Assembly: GCF_022259695.1 (NCBI RefSeq)
Contig: NZ_CP092099.1
Coordinates: 1,968,471 to 2,032,470, forward strand
Origin: Flaviramulus sp. BrNp1-15
GTDB taxonomy: Bacteria; Bacteroidota; Bacteroidia; Flavobacteriales; Flavobacteriaceae
DNA: 64,000 nt
Reading direction: 5' to 3'
This document shows positions 1 to 8,137 of this stretch, piece by piece. The position numbers and the translations under genes are program-made. Every line of letters begins with the position of its first letter. Position 1 is the first letter of the stretch. The notes below the pieces were generated by a model. That model was given only the letters and a program-made list of their open reading frames with translations. It searched no databases and was not told the DNA's origin.

Positions 1-827
1 TAGCTTTAGCAACGTTTGTAGTAGCTTGTCAACCCGATGAACTAGGACATGGTAATGGACTTACCACAACAGATTTAGATGCAGGATTTATAATTACAAA
101 GGTTGCTGATGCAAACAATACTTATTTATTGACGGCCAATAGCAGCTATATCACCTCTAGTTGGGACATTGATAATGGTGCAGGTTTTTATTCAGGCGGT
201 ACAAGTGAAGAAGTTTTTTATCCAGATGCAGGAACATACAGTGTTAAGCATAAAGTTACAGGAATAGGTGGAATTGCTGAAACATTTACTCAAACTATTG
301 ATGTAGAAACCTCTGATCCTGTAGCAGGAAACTTAGTGAGAGGCGGAAAATTTCTAGACGCGAGTGATCATTCAGAATGGACCATATTAAATATTAGTGG
401 TTCTGGTGCTATCTGGACATTCAATACTGGTAGTGCAACTATTGTAGCTAGTGGTTGGAATCAACAAGGTATTTATCAAGCTATTGAAGTAATTGCAGGA
501 AAAGAGTATAAAATTGATATGATTGTTTCTGGAGATGGAAACAATGAAACTTGGTTCGAAGTATTTGCCAGCACAGTAGAACCAGTACAGTGGAATGACT
601 ACGCTAATAATGTTGTTATGGGGCTTAATACATGGGCTGGATGTGGTATAGGAACATTTAGCGGCTCACTTTCTTCAGTAGGATGTGTTGATAATTCATA
701 CTCAAGTTCAAGAAGTAATACCGTTACATTTGATACCTCAGGAACAATCTATTTGGTAATCAAATGTGGAGGAAGCACAACACCAGGTATTACAATTACT
801 AATGTAGAAATGAGAGGTACTAATTAA
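1..827 (+). CDS. PKD-domain surface lipoprotein (5' truncated), SusE/SGBP-like
   Basis: The reading frame is open from base 3 and runs to a TAA at 825-827, so the start lies just left of the window. The first visible residues are the end of a lipoprotein signal peptide: a hydrophobic run followed by V-V-A-C, with the Cys codon at 27-29. Next comes a PKD-like fold of about 80 residues (motifs SWDIDNG and DAGTYSVKHKV), then a C-terminal beta-rich domain of about 150 residues with several Trp and Cys residues, which looks like a carbohydrate-binding module. Such proteins normally follow SusC/SusD and act as outer-membrane glycan-binding proteins. The two GH30 genes that follow suggest a beta-glucan substrate, which is inference. 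An internal TTG at 129 is not the start. Confidence 0.75.
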   Translation, partial: ALATFVVACQPDELGHGNGLTTTDLDAGFIITKVADANNTYLLTANSSYITSSWDIDNGAGFYSGGTSEEVFYPDAGTYSVKHKVTGIGGIAETFTQTIDVETSDPVAGNLVRGGKFLDASDHSEWTILNISGSGAIWTFNTGSATIVASGWNQQGIYQAIEVIAGKEYKIDMIVSGDGNNETWFEVFASTVEPVQWNDYANNVVMGLNTWAGCGIGTFSGSLSSVGCVDNSYSSSRSNTVTFDTSGTIYLVIKCGGSTTPGITITNVEMRGTN

Positions 828-875
828 ATTGAACATAGCTTAAATTAAAGTTGTTTTGTATTAGTTTAGTTTAAT

Positions 876-907
876 AGCCCATATTCATTTTGGTATGGAT
901 ATGGGCT
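876..907 (+). terminator. Hairpin terminator after the PKD lipoprotein
   Basis: Inverted repeat AGCCCATAT (876-884) / ATATGGGCT (899-907) with a 14-nt loop, about 50 bp after the stop at 827. No long T-run follows, so termination may be partial; the downstream GH30 gene could still be co-transcribed. Confidence 0.5.
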
Positions 908-1020
908 TAAACTTTCACTTTAACATATATTTTTAAGCACATAACATGACTTTTATATGTTCAATAATATGCTAATAACTTACTGTTTATTCAATAATCA
1001 GTAATAACTAAATTATAATA

Positions 1021-2472
1021 ATGAGATTAAATAAAATTTTAATGAATCATCCTGTTACACTTTTGATATTAAGTTTTTTACTAATAAAATGCTCTTCATC
1101 TGATTCATCTCAAAACGATCCAGATATAAATCCTCCTAATCAAAATATAACCCTTAGTAATGTAGATTTATACGTTACTAATCTTGACAAATCAGAGTTG
1201 TTTAAATTACAACCTACAAAAGTGCCTTTATTTAAAGAGAATATTAATTTCTCAATTACAGTAAATCCAGAGGTATCGTATCAAGTAATGGATGGTTTTG
1301 GATTTTCTTTAACTGGTGGTAGTGCAATGCATCTAAATAATATGTCTGATTCAGCACGAAATAATATTTTAAAGGAACTTTTTAGTGTGGATAATGTAGG
1401 CGTAAGCTATTTAAGGCTTAGTATAGGCGCATCAGATTTAGACCCAGAAGTATTTTCATATAACGATTTACCAGATGGTGAAACCGATGAAAATTTAACA
1501 AAGTTTTCAATTGAAAAAGATAAGGAAAATCTTATTCCAGTTTTAAAGGAAATTTTAGCAATTAATCCCGACATTAAAATTATGGGGTCTCCATGGTCTG
1601 CACCAATATGGATGAAAACAAATAATAATTCTATTGGAGGAAGTTTAAAACCAGAATATTATGCTGCATATGCTAATTACTTTGTAAAGTACATCCAAGC
1701 TTATAAAGCAGAAGGTATTTCTATAGATGCTATTACGGTTCAAAACGAACCTCTGCATGATGGTAACAACCCAAGCATGTACATGGAAGCGTTAAGTCAA
1801 GCCGAATTTGTAAAAAACCATTTAGGGCCTGCTTTTGAAGCGGCAAACATTAAAACAAAAATTGTGGTTTGGGATCATAATGCAGATAATCCAGCTTATC
1901 CTATGACAATATTTGCTGATGATGAAGCTAATAAATATATAGATGGTTCTGCATTTCATTTATATAATGGATCTATCGACAACCTAAGTGCGGTGCATAA
2001 TACATACCCAAATAAAAGCCTATATTTTACAGAACAATGGGTAGGGGCTAACAGTGAGTTTGGAGGTAATTTATTGTGGCATACTAGAGAATTAATAGTT
2101 GGAGCAACCCGTAACTGGTGTAAAACGGTTTTAGAGTGGAATCTCGCCTCTAATTCTAACCTACAGCCTCATACTCCTGGAGGTTGTACAGAATGTTTAG
2201 GAGCCCTAACTATTGATGGCAATAACGTACAAAGAAATGTAGCTTACTATATTATTGCTCACGCTTCAAAATTTGTTAGACCTGGATCTCAAAGAATTTC
2301 TTCGAATTATTCATCAGACTTACCAAACGTCGCATTTAAAATACCTACTGGAAATATAGTAGTAATTGTTGTTAATAATACCGAAATAGATAAATCATTT
2401 AACATAAAAACTCCTGGAGAATCTATTTTAACATCTTTGAAAGGAGGAGCCGTTGGCACTTATGTATGGTAA
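1021..2472 (+). CDS. GH30 family glycoside hydrolase, lipoprotein
   Basis: A 483-residue exported protein with a lipoprotein signal (hydrophobic stretch ending L-I-K-C, Cys about residue 24). The TIM-barrel shows the GH30 clan-A pair: acid/base Glu243 in the motif VQNEP and nucleophile Glu338 in YFTEQW. An early DGFGFSLTG motif and a C-terminal beta-sandwich (ending about residue 483) are also typical. GH30 enzymes of this shape are beta-glucosylceramidase/beta-1,6-glucanase-like (subfamilies 1 and 3). Together with the next gene and the PKD lipoprotein, it suggests breakdown of a beta-glucan such as laminarin branches, but the substrate cannot be read from the sequence. The ATG at 1021 is preceded by an A/T-rich leader without a Shine-Dalgarno, as usual in Bacteroidota. 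Confidence 0.85.
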   Translation: MRLNKILMNHPVTLLILSFLLIKCSSSDSSQNDPDINPPNQNITLSNVDLYVTNLDKSELFKLQPTKVPLFKENINFSITVNPEVSYQVMDGFGFSLTGGSAMHLNNMSDSARNNILKELFSVDNVGVSYLRLSIGASDLDPEVFSYNDLPDGETDENLTKFSIEKDKENLIPVLKEILAINPDIKIMGSPWSAPIWMKTNNNSIGGSLKPEYYAAYANYFVKYIQAYKAEGISIDAITVQNEPLHDGNNPSMYMEALSQAEFVKNHLGPAFEAANIKTKIVVWDHNADNPAYPMTIFADDEANKYIDGSAFHLYNGSIDNLSAVHNTYPNKSLYFTEQWVGANSEFGGNLLWHTRELIVGATRNWCKTVLEWNLASNSNLQPHTPGGCTECLGALTIDGNNVQRNVAYYIIAHASKFVRPGSQRISSNYSSDLPNVAFKIPTGNIVVIVVNNTEIDKSFNIKTPGESILTSLKGGAVGTYVW

Positions 2473-2488
2473 CAAAAAATTAATAATT

Positions 2489-3973
2489 ATGATTAAAAAA
2501 ACAATTTACATCTTTACAATTTCTCTATTAATATACTCTTGTAATAATAATAAAGGAAGTAATGATTTAACAGTTAAAGAAACCAATAAAACTGAAGAGA
2601 TAGTTCCATTATTGGGAAAAGAAGTACTCATTTATACAACGGCACAAAATACAAACAAAAGGTTGTCTTTAGACTTAAAAAAAACATTTAAAAAGTCAAA
2701 GCAACCATTAGAAACTGAAATAGCAATTTTTGTTAATCCTGAAAAACAATTCCAAGAGTTTTTAGGAATAGGAGGAGCAATTACAGATGCATCTGCAGAG
2801 GTATTTTCAATTTTAAACAAAGACAAACAGGAAGAATTGTTAAAAGCCTATTATTCTGATGAAGGAATAAACTATAATATTATAAGAACGAGTATTCATA
2901 GTAGTGACTTTGGATTAGGAAGCCATACTTACATAAAAGAAGGTGATAAGGATCTTAAAACATTTTCCATAGCAAAAGACAAGGTAAAGCGCATACCTAT
3001 GATTAAACGCGCACAAGCACTAATTAGTGATGATTTGGTGTTTTACGCAAGTCCATGGAGCCCACCAGCATTTATGAAAACCAATAACCATATGCTTCAA
3101 GGAGGTAAGTTATTACCAGAATTTAATCAAGCATGGGCAAACTACTATGTAAAATTTATTGAAGCTTATGAAGCTGAAGATATACCAGTTTGGGGTGTAA
3201 CCATTCAAAATGAGCCCATGGCGGTTCAACGCTGGGAATCATGTATTTATACAGCAGAAGAAGAACGTGATTTTCTAAAAAATTATTTAGGTCCAACCTT
3301 CGAAAAAGCAGGAATGGCTGATAAAAATATAGTTGTTTGGGATCATAATAGAGATTTGCTATCCCATAGAGCTAATACAATTTTTGAAGATCCAGAAGCT
3401 ACAAAATACGCTTGGGGAATTGGCTTTCATTGGTATGAAACTTGGACAGGTGGTGACCCTAAATATGATAATTTAGGAAGTGTAAAAGAATCATTTCCAA
3501 CCAAAAATTTATTGTTTACAGAAGGTTGTCAAGAAAAATTTGATGCCTCTCAATATCAAAGGTGGTCTAATGCAGAACGCTACGGAAACTCTATGATAAA
3601 TGATTTTAATCATGGTACTGTAGGTTGGACTGATTGGAATATATTGTTAGATCACACAGGAGGTCCAAATCATGTTAAAAATTTCTGCTTTGCGCCAATT
3701 CATGCAGATACTAGAACTAATGAACTCATTTATACTCCTACGTATTATTACATTGGGCACTTTTCAAAATTTATTAAACCAGGAGCTTTAAGAGTAAGTA
3801 CTACAACAAGTAGGAGTACACTTGAAAGTACGACATTCAAAAACACTAATGGTTCTATGGTAACTGTTGTAATGAACAAAACAGACAGTAAAATAACCTA
3901 TAATTTAATTGTTGAAGATGTTAAAGTATCGATGGTAATAGAACCTCATGCTATGCAATCTATAATCTATTAG
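2489..3973 (+). CDS. GH30 family glycoside hydrolase, lipoprotein (second copy)
   Basis: I place the start at the ATG at 2489, 17 bp after the previous stop, because it gives a clean lipoprotein signal (MIKKTIYIF...YSC). An in-frame TTG at 2453 would overlap the upstream gene and is unlikely. The protein is 494 residues, with acid/base Glu242 in IQNEP and putative nucleophile Glu345 in FTEGC. An N-terminal FLGIGGAITDASAE motif and the motif SPWSPPAFMKT match the glucosylceramidase-like GH30 type. It is clearly related to its upstream neighbour but divergent, so the two probably split the work on one beta-glucan. The pair reads as the last two genes of a PUL that begins outside the window. Confidence 0.85.
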   Translation: MIKKTIYIFTISLLIYSCNNNKGSNDLTVKETNKTEEIVPLLGKEVLIYTTAQNTNKRLSLDLKKTFKKSKQPLETEIAIFVNPEKQFQEFLGIGGAITDASAEVFSILNKDKQEELLKAYYSDEGINYNIIRTSIHSSDFGLGSHTYIKEGDKDLKTFSIAKDKVKRIPMIKRAQALISDDLVFYASPWSPPAFMKTNNHMLQGGKLLPEFNQAWANYYVKFIEAYEAEDIPVWGVTIQNEPMAVQRWESCIYTAEEERDFLKNYLGPTFEKAGMADKNIVVWDHNRDLLSHRANTIFEDPEATKYAWGIGFHWYETWTGGDPKYDNLGSVKESFPTKNLLFTEGCQEKFDASQYQRWSNAERYGNSMINDFNHGTVGWTDWNILLDHTGGPNHVKNFCFAPIHADTRTNELIYTPTYYYIGHFSKFIKPGALRVSTTTSRSTLESTTFKNTNGSMVTVVMNKTDSKITYNLIVEDVKVSMVIEPHAMQSIIY

Positions 3974-3987
3974 AACGGTATTTGCTT

Positions 3988-4025
3988 AATTGATTAATTT
4001 GAAAAAGTAGCTCAATTTTTTTTAA
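3988..4025 (+). terminator. Weak candidate terminator after the GH30 pair
   Basis: A 6-bp stem AATTGA (3988-3993) / TCAATT (4012-4017) with an 18-nt loop is followed by an uninterrupted T-run. It is short and A/T-only, so it is a tentative call. Confidence 0.3.
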
Positions 4026-4133
4026 TTTTTGACTATTAGAGTAGTAATGCTATATTAAATCTATTTCATTACATTTTATAGGATAAATATTTTTATTTGT
4101 TTCTTTTATTATAATATTTATGATGCTAAAAAA

Positions 4134-4151
4134 TTCCTTTTTTAAAAGGAA
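4134..4151 (-). terminator. Terminator of araR
   Basis: Inverted repeat TTCCTTT / AAAGGAA (4134-4151) with a 4-nt loop, 30 bp downstream of the araR stop. Read on the minus strand it is followed by a T-run, the layout of an intrinsic terminator. Confidence 0.55.
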
Positions 4152-4180
4152 ATAAATAATTAGAGTTTGATTGTTTGTTC

Positions 4181-4870
4181 TTATAACTTTAAGTAAAAGT
4201 TATTAATCTTCTTCTCATCATATTTCTTTTGGTCAAATTTATAAAGAAAAGAACCTTTAGTAGAAGAGGTCATATCTTTTTCTTTCAACTTTATTAATAT
4301 ATCCATAGAGTTTATCTTATTAATAAAGTTACGCTTATCTAATTCTTTATCTAGTATAGCTTCATATAGTTTTTGAAGTTGGCGCATAGTAAATTTTTCT
4401 GGTAAAAGTTCAAAACCTATAGGATTTATAGATGTTCTTCTTCTTAATCGCTTTATTGCCTTATCTAACATGGCATTGTGATCAAAAATTAAATTTGGAA
4501 CTTTTGAAAGACTAAACCATTTAGCATTGTAATTCTCAATTAATTCTTCATTATGATTTTCAATATTTATAATAGAATAATATGAAGTAGAAATAGTTCG
4601 CTCTACAGGATCACGATCAACTTCACTAAAAGAATATAATTGTTCCATGTAAACATCATGCACACCTGTTAGTCTATTAAGTATTCTAGCTGCTGCATCA
4701 TTAAGGGTTTCATTTTTTTTTAAAAACCCACCCATTAACGACCATTTACCACGTTCTGGTTCAAAATCTCTTTGAATTAGAAGTACTTTTAAATCTTCGT
4801 CATCAAAACCAAAAATTATACAATCTACCGCAAGAAAAACTTTATCTTCAGGATTATATCCAGCTATCAT
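4181..4870 (-). CDS. araR: AraR-type transcriptional regulator (Nudix-related, NrtR family)
   Basis: A 229-residue protein with an N-terminal Nudix domain (about 10-140) and a C-terminal winged-helix region (about 150-229; the stretch LLPEKFTMRQLQKLYEAIL is typical). The Nudix box starts at Gly48 and keeps Glu54 and Arg62, but the catalytic REUXEE glutamates are replaced (Ile63, Arg66, Leu67). Hydrolase activity is therefore probably lost and the domain likely senses a ligand. Nudix-related regulators of this architecture control L-arabinose genes in Bacteroides (AraR). The gene is divergent from the arabinan SusC gene, and inverted repeats in the 165-bp gap are probable operators, allowing autoregulation. 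The ligand is presumably L-arabinose, by analogy. Start ATG at 4870-4868. Confidence 0.85.
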   Translation of the reverse strand: MIAGYNPEDKVFLAVDCIIFGFDDEDLKVLLIQRDFEPERGKWSLMGGFLKKNETLNDAAARILNRLTGVHDVYMEQLYSFSEVDRDPVERTISTSYYSIINIENHNEELIENYNAKWFSLSKVPNLIFDHNAMLDKAIKRLRRRTSINPIGFELLPEKFTMRQLQKLYEAILDKELDKRNFINKINSMDILIKLKEKDMTSSTKGSFLYKFDQKKYDEKKINNFYLKL

Positions 4871-4930
4871 AAAAAAATTGTTTGGGCTAATATATGATTT
4901 TTTCGTTATATCAGTAAATTACTTTTTCTT

Positions 4931-4953
4931 ACAAGTGTTAAAATTACATTTAT
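4931..4953. promoter_or_regulatory. Putative AraR operator 1 (araR-susC intergenic)
   Basis: Imperfect inverted repeat ACAAGTGT-N7-ACATTTAT, 7 of 8 matches per half to the perfect sites before araB and GH97. Its centre (about 4942) lies 72 bp upstream of the araR start and 65 bp from the centre of operator 2. Confidence 0.65.
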
Positions 4954-4964
4954 AACTTAAAAAA

Positions 4965-4997
4965 TTTGTTTATGTTAAATTTTTGTTATTATTTTAC
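4965..4997 (+). promoter_or_regulatory. Possible susC promoter between the two AraR operators
   Basis: TTTG at 4965-4968 resembles the Bacteroidota -33 element, and TATTTTAC at 4990-4997 is a partial match (4 of 6) to the TAnnTTTG -7 element, with 21 bp between them. A start site just after it would lie inside operator 2. The match is weak. Confidence 0.35.
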
Positions 4998-5018
4998 AAA
5001 TGTTAAAACTACACTTAT
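4996..5018. promoter_or_regulatory. Putative AraR operator 2 (upstream of susC)
   Basis: Inverted repeat ACAAATGT-N7-ACACTTAT; the right half is a perfect match and the left half matches 6 of 8. It ends 18 bp before the susC start codon. The 28-bp segments beginning at 4931 and 4996 are near-identical direct copies of one another. Confidence 0.65.
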
Positions 5019-5035
5019 AAATTAACTTAAACTAA

Positions 5036-8000
5036 ATGAGTATGATAACAACTAAAAAATTATCATTCGATTACAGGTGTTTTTGGCCTTCAAAAAAATG
5101 GCTAATGGCATTTGTGATTATGATTACATGTGCAAATTTAAATTTTGCTCAGGAAAAAAATATTAACGGTCTTGTTACTTCGGAAAGTGATGGGATGGCA
5201 CTACCAGGAGTTAACGTATTGCTCCAAGGAACATCAAAAGGAGTCGTGACAGACTTTGATGGAAAGTATTCAATTAGTGCATCAGTAAATGATGTACTTG
5301 TATTTTCTTATTTAGGTTACATAACGAAAGAAATTACAATAGGAAGTTCAACCACTATAAATGTTTCACTTAGTGAAGATTTAACGTCTTTAGATGAAGT
5401 CGTTGTAGTTGGGTATGGTACTCAAAAGAAGTCTGATTTAACCGGTGCGGTTAGTTTAGTAGATACTCAAGAAATGACTAAACAAGCAACCAATGATGTT
5501 GCTCAAATGATGCAAGGGCGTGTTGCTGGTGTATCAGTTACTACAGATGGTCAGCCAGGGGCTAGCCCAAATATCCGTATCAGAGGTGTTGCTACATTTG
5601 GGCAAGGTGCAAGTGCAGAGCCTTTATTTGTTGTAGATGGCTTTACCATAACTGGTGGTATACGAGATATTAACCCTAATGATATTGAATCTATTCAGGT
5701 CTTAAAAGATGCAACTGCTGGTGCAATATATGGTAATAGAGCTGCAAACGGAGTAGTTATTATTACTACTAAGAGTGGTAAAAAAGGTAAAAAGTTTGCT
5801 ATAGAACTTAATTCATATTATGGTGTTCAGAGCATTACACAAAAACTACCAGTTTTAGATAGAGCAGGGTATCAAATGATTAATGCGGAATTATTAACGA
5901 ATGCTGGAGAGGCTATTGTACCTGGTAATGATCCTAATTCTCCTTTATTTATAGATGACATAGATACAGATTGGCAAGATGCAGGTTATAAAGATGGTTT
6001 TATAATGAATCATAACTTAAACTTTTCTGGTGGAACAGAAAGAACTAATTATTTTGTGTCGTTAGATTACCTAGATAACGAAGGTACTTTAGTGGGTACA
6101 GGTCCAGATTATAAACGTTACTCGTTTAGAGTGAATTCTGATACCCAGATAGGAAGATTCAACTTTGGAGAAAATTTATACTTAGTGCATTCTGATGAGA
6201 ATCCATTATTTTTTACAACAACTATAAGTCTGCCAGGTGGTCGTCCATCATTAGTTAATGATTTGTTACAGGCGGCTCCAACTATACCGGTTTACGACCC
6301 TAACCGTCTTGGTGGTTTTGGTGGTGCAGATTCTACAATCCATCAGTCTATTACCTTAAATGTACCTGGTATAAATACCTTAATAGAAAACCAAACGAAA
6401 GTAAATAGAGTTTTGGCTAACTTTTATGCAGGTTACGAGTTGATAGATGGTTTAACTGTAAAAACAAGTTTACAATACGATAGAAGTAGTATAGAAGACC
6501 AATTGTTTGTGCCTCAGTATGATTTAGGATATTTCTTCCCTAATCCAACAGCACAATTACAAGTTGGAACAAGAAACTCTAGCTCTTTCTTGATTGAAAA
6601 TACTATAAACTGGAAAAAGCAGTTTGGTAAGCATGATTTAAATGTTTTAGTAGGTCAAACTTATCAAAAGAATACTTTTAGAGAGGTAAGAGTTACAGGT
6701 GCTGGATTAGAAGAGCCTTACATTAAAAATTTAGGAAACGCAACAGATTTTAGTGTAACAGATTTCTTAGGTCCAAATTCTTTGAGCTCTTTTCTAGGAA
6801 GAATAAACTATACGTTTGATGATAAATATTTGTTAACGGCAAACATTAGACGTGATGGGTCATCAAAATTTAGAAAAGAATTGCGTTTTGAGTATTTCCC
6901 TTCTATAGGTTTGGGATGGAAATTGCATAACGAATTTGAACTTCCTGATTTCATAAATGAATTAAAATTAAGAGGAGGTATTGGAGAAGTAGGTAATCAA
7001 GAAATTGGAGACTTTAGATATCAAGGTACAGTTAATAGAGGGATTCCTTATAGTTTTGCTTTTGGCCGCGGTATAGGAGCGGCAGTTTCTGCAGTTATAG
7101 ACAAAGATATTAAATGGGAAACACGTGTAACTAGGAGTATTGGTTTAGATGCTTCTTTTTGGAATGGTAACTTAGACTTCACAGCAGAATACTATTCCAA
7201 TACTTCTAATGATGTACTGACCTCAGTGAGAATTCCATTTGCAGTTGGTTCTTTACCAGCAGACATATTTACTAATGCAGGTTCTTTACGAAACTCGGGG
7301 GTTGAACTATCCGCAGTTATTAGAAAACAATTTGGGGATTTCAACTTAGAAATAGCTCCTAATTTCTACACTGTTAAGAATGAAGTATTAGAAATTGGAG
7401 GTACAACAGGAATAATTAACGGAACCGGTGCTAGAACTGAAGTTGGAAGATCATTAGGAGAGCACTATGGTTGGGTTTATGATGGTATTTTTCAATCTGC
7501 TCAAGAAGTAACCGATGCGCCATTCCAAACACCTGGCACATCTGCTGGAGATATAAGATTTAAAGATATTAGCGGTCCTGATGGAATACCTGATGGTGTT
7601 ATTAATGACGATGATAGAACATATTTAGGAAAAGGTTTACCAACATATTACTATGGTCTTAACATTACTGCCAACTATAAAAATTTCGATTTTACCATAT
7701 TTGGTCAAGGTAGTGGTGGTAACTTAATTAATAGCAACTTATATCGCGGGTTGATGCCAACTTCTGGTTATACCAACTGGCATGAAGATATTTTAAATCG
7801 TTGGACACCTACCAATACAAATACTAATGTACCACGAGTAGTGTTTTTAGATCCTAATAATAATGGTAGAGATTCGAACAGACCCGGATGGTTACAAAAG
7901 GGAGATTATTTCAGAATCAATACTATTTCTTTAGGGTATTCTTTACCAGATGATTTAGTATCTAAGTTACATTTATCTAAAGCTAGATTTTATGTGACTT

Positions 8001-8137
8001 TACAGAATGTGGCGGTTATTTCTGAATATAAAGGTTATAACCCAGATTTCCAATCAGGAATACTTAATCCTGGATTCGATTTTGGTACGTTTCCAAGACC
8101 AATGACTTCAATGTTAGGTGTACAATTAAAATTTTAA
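5036..8137 (+). CDS. susC: SusC-like TonB-dependent transporter (arabinan PUL)
   Basis: A 1033-residue outer-membrane transporter that imports oligosaccharides with its SusD partner. Visible parts are a signal peptide ending near N-F-A-Q, a CarboxypepD-regulatory-like beta domain (about 40-115, with the LPGVNVLLQGTSKG motif), the SusC-type plug entry EVVVVGYGTQKKSDLTGAV, a plug domain (about 130-250) and a long beta-barrel ending in LGVQLKF with a terminal Phe. The ATG at 5036 is used; a second in-frame ATG at 5042 is equally possible. The next gene begins directly after its stop codon. Two putative AraR operators lie upstream. Substrate arabinan or arabino-oligosaccharides is inferred from the neighbours. 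Confidence 0.93.
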   Translation: MSMITTKKLSFDYRCFWPSKKWLMAFVIMITCANLNFAQEKNINGLVTSESDGMALPGVNVLLQGTSKGVVTDFDGKYSISASVNDVLVFSYLGYITKEITIGSSTTINVSLSEDLTSLDEVVVVGYGTQKKSDLTGAVSLVDTQEMTKQATNDVAQMMQGRVAGVSVTTDGQPGASPNIRIRGVATFGQGASAEPLFVVDGFTITGGIRDINPNDIESIQVLKDATAGAIYGNRAANGVVIITTKSGKKGKKFAIELNSYYGVQSITQKLPVLDRAGYQMINAELLTNAGEAIVPGNDPNSPLFIDDIDTDWQDAGYKDGFIMNHNLNFSGGTERTNYFVSLDYLDNEGTLVGTGPDYKRYSFRVNSDTQIGRFNFGENLYLVHSDENPLFFTTTISLPGGRPSLVNDLLQAAPTIPVYDPNRLGGFGGADSTIHQSITLNVPGINTLIENQTKVNRVLANFYAGYELIDGLTVKTSLQYDRSSIEDQLFVPQYDLGYFFPNPTAQLQVGTRNSSSFLIENTINWKKQFGKHDLNVLVGQTYQKNTFREVRVTGAGLEEPYIKNLGNATDFSVTDFLGPNSLSSFLGRINYTFDDKYLLTANIRRDGSSKFRKELRFEYFPSIGLGWKLHNEFELPDFINELKLRGGIGEVGNQEIGDFRYQGTVNRGIPYSFAFGRGIGAAVSAVIDKDIKWETRVTRSIGLDASFWNGNLDFTAEYYSNTSNDVLTSVRIPFAVGSLPADIFTNAGSLRNSGVELSAVIRKQFGDFNLEIAPNFYTVKNEVLEIGGTTGIINGTGARTEVGRSLGEHYGWVYDGIFQSAQEVTDAPFQTPGTSAGDIRFKDISGPDGIPDGVINDDDRTYLGKGLPTYYYGLNITANYKNFDFTIFGQGSGGNLINSNLYRGLMPTSGYTNWHEDILNRWTPTNTNTNVPRVVFLDPNNNGRDSNRPGWLQKGDYFRINTISLGYSLPDDLVSKLHLSKARFYVTLQNVAVISEYKGYNPDFQSGILNPGFDFGTFPRPMTSMLGVQLKF

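Noticed and set aside
4181-4870. araR as an active Nudix hydrolase
   Set aside because: The REUXEE core is lost (Ile63, Arg66, Leu67) and a winged-helix C-terminus is present, so a regulator is more likely.
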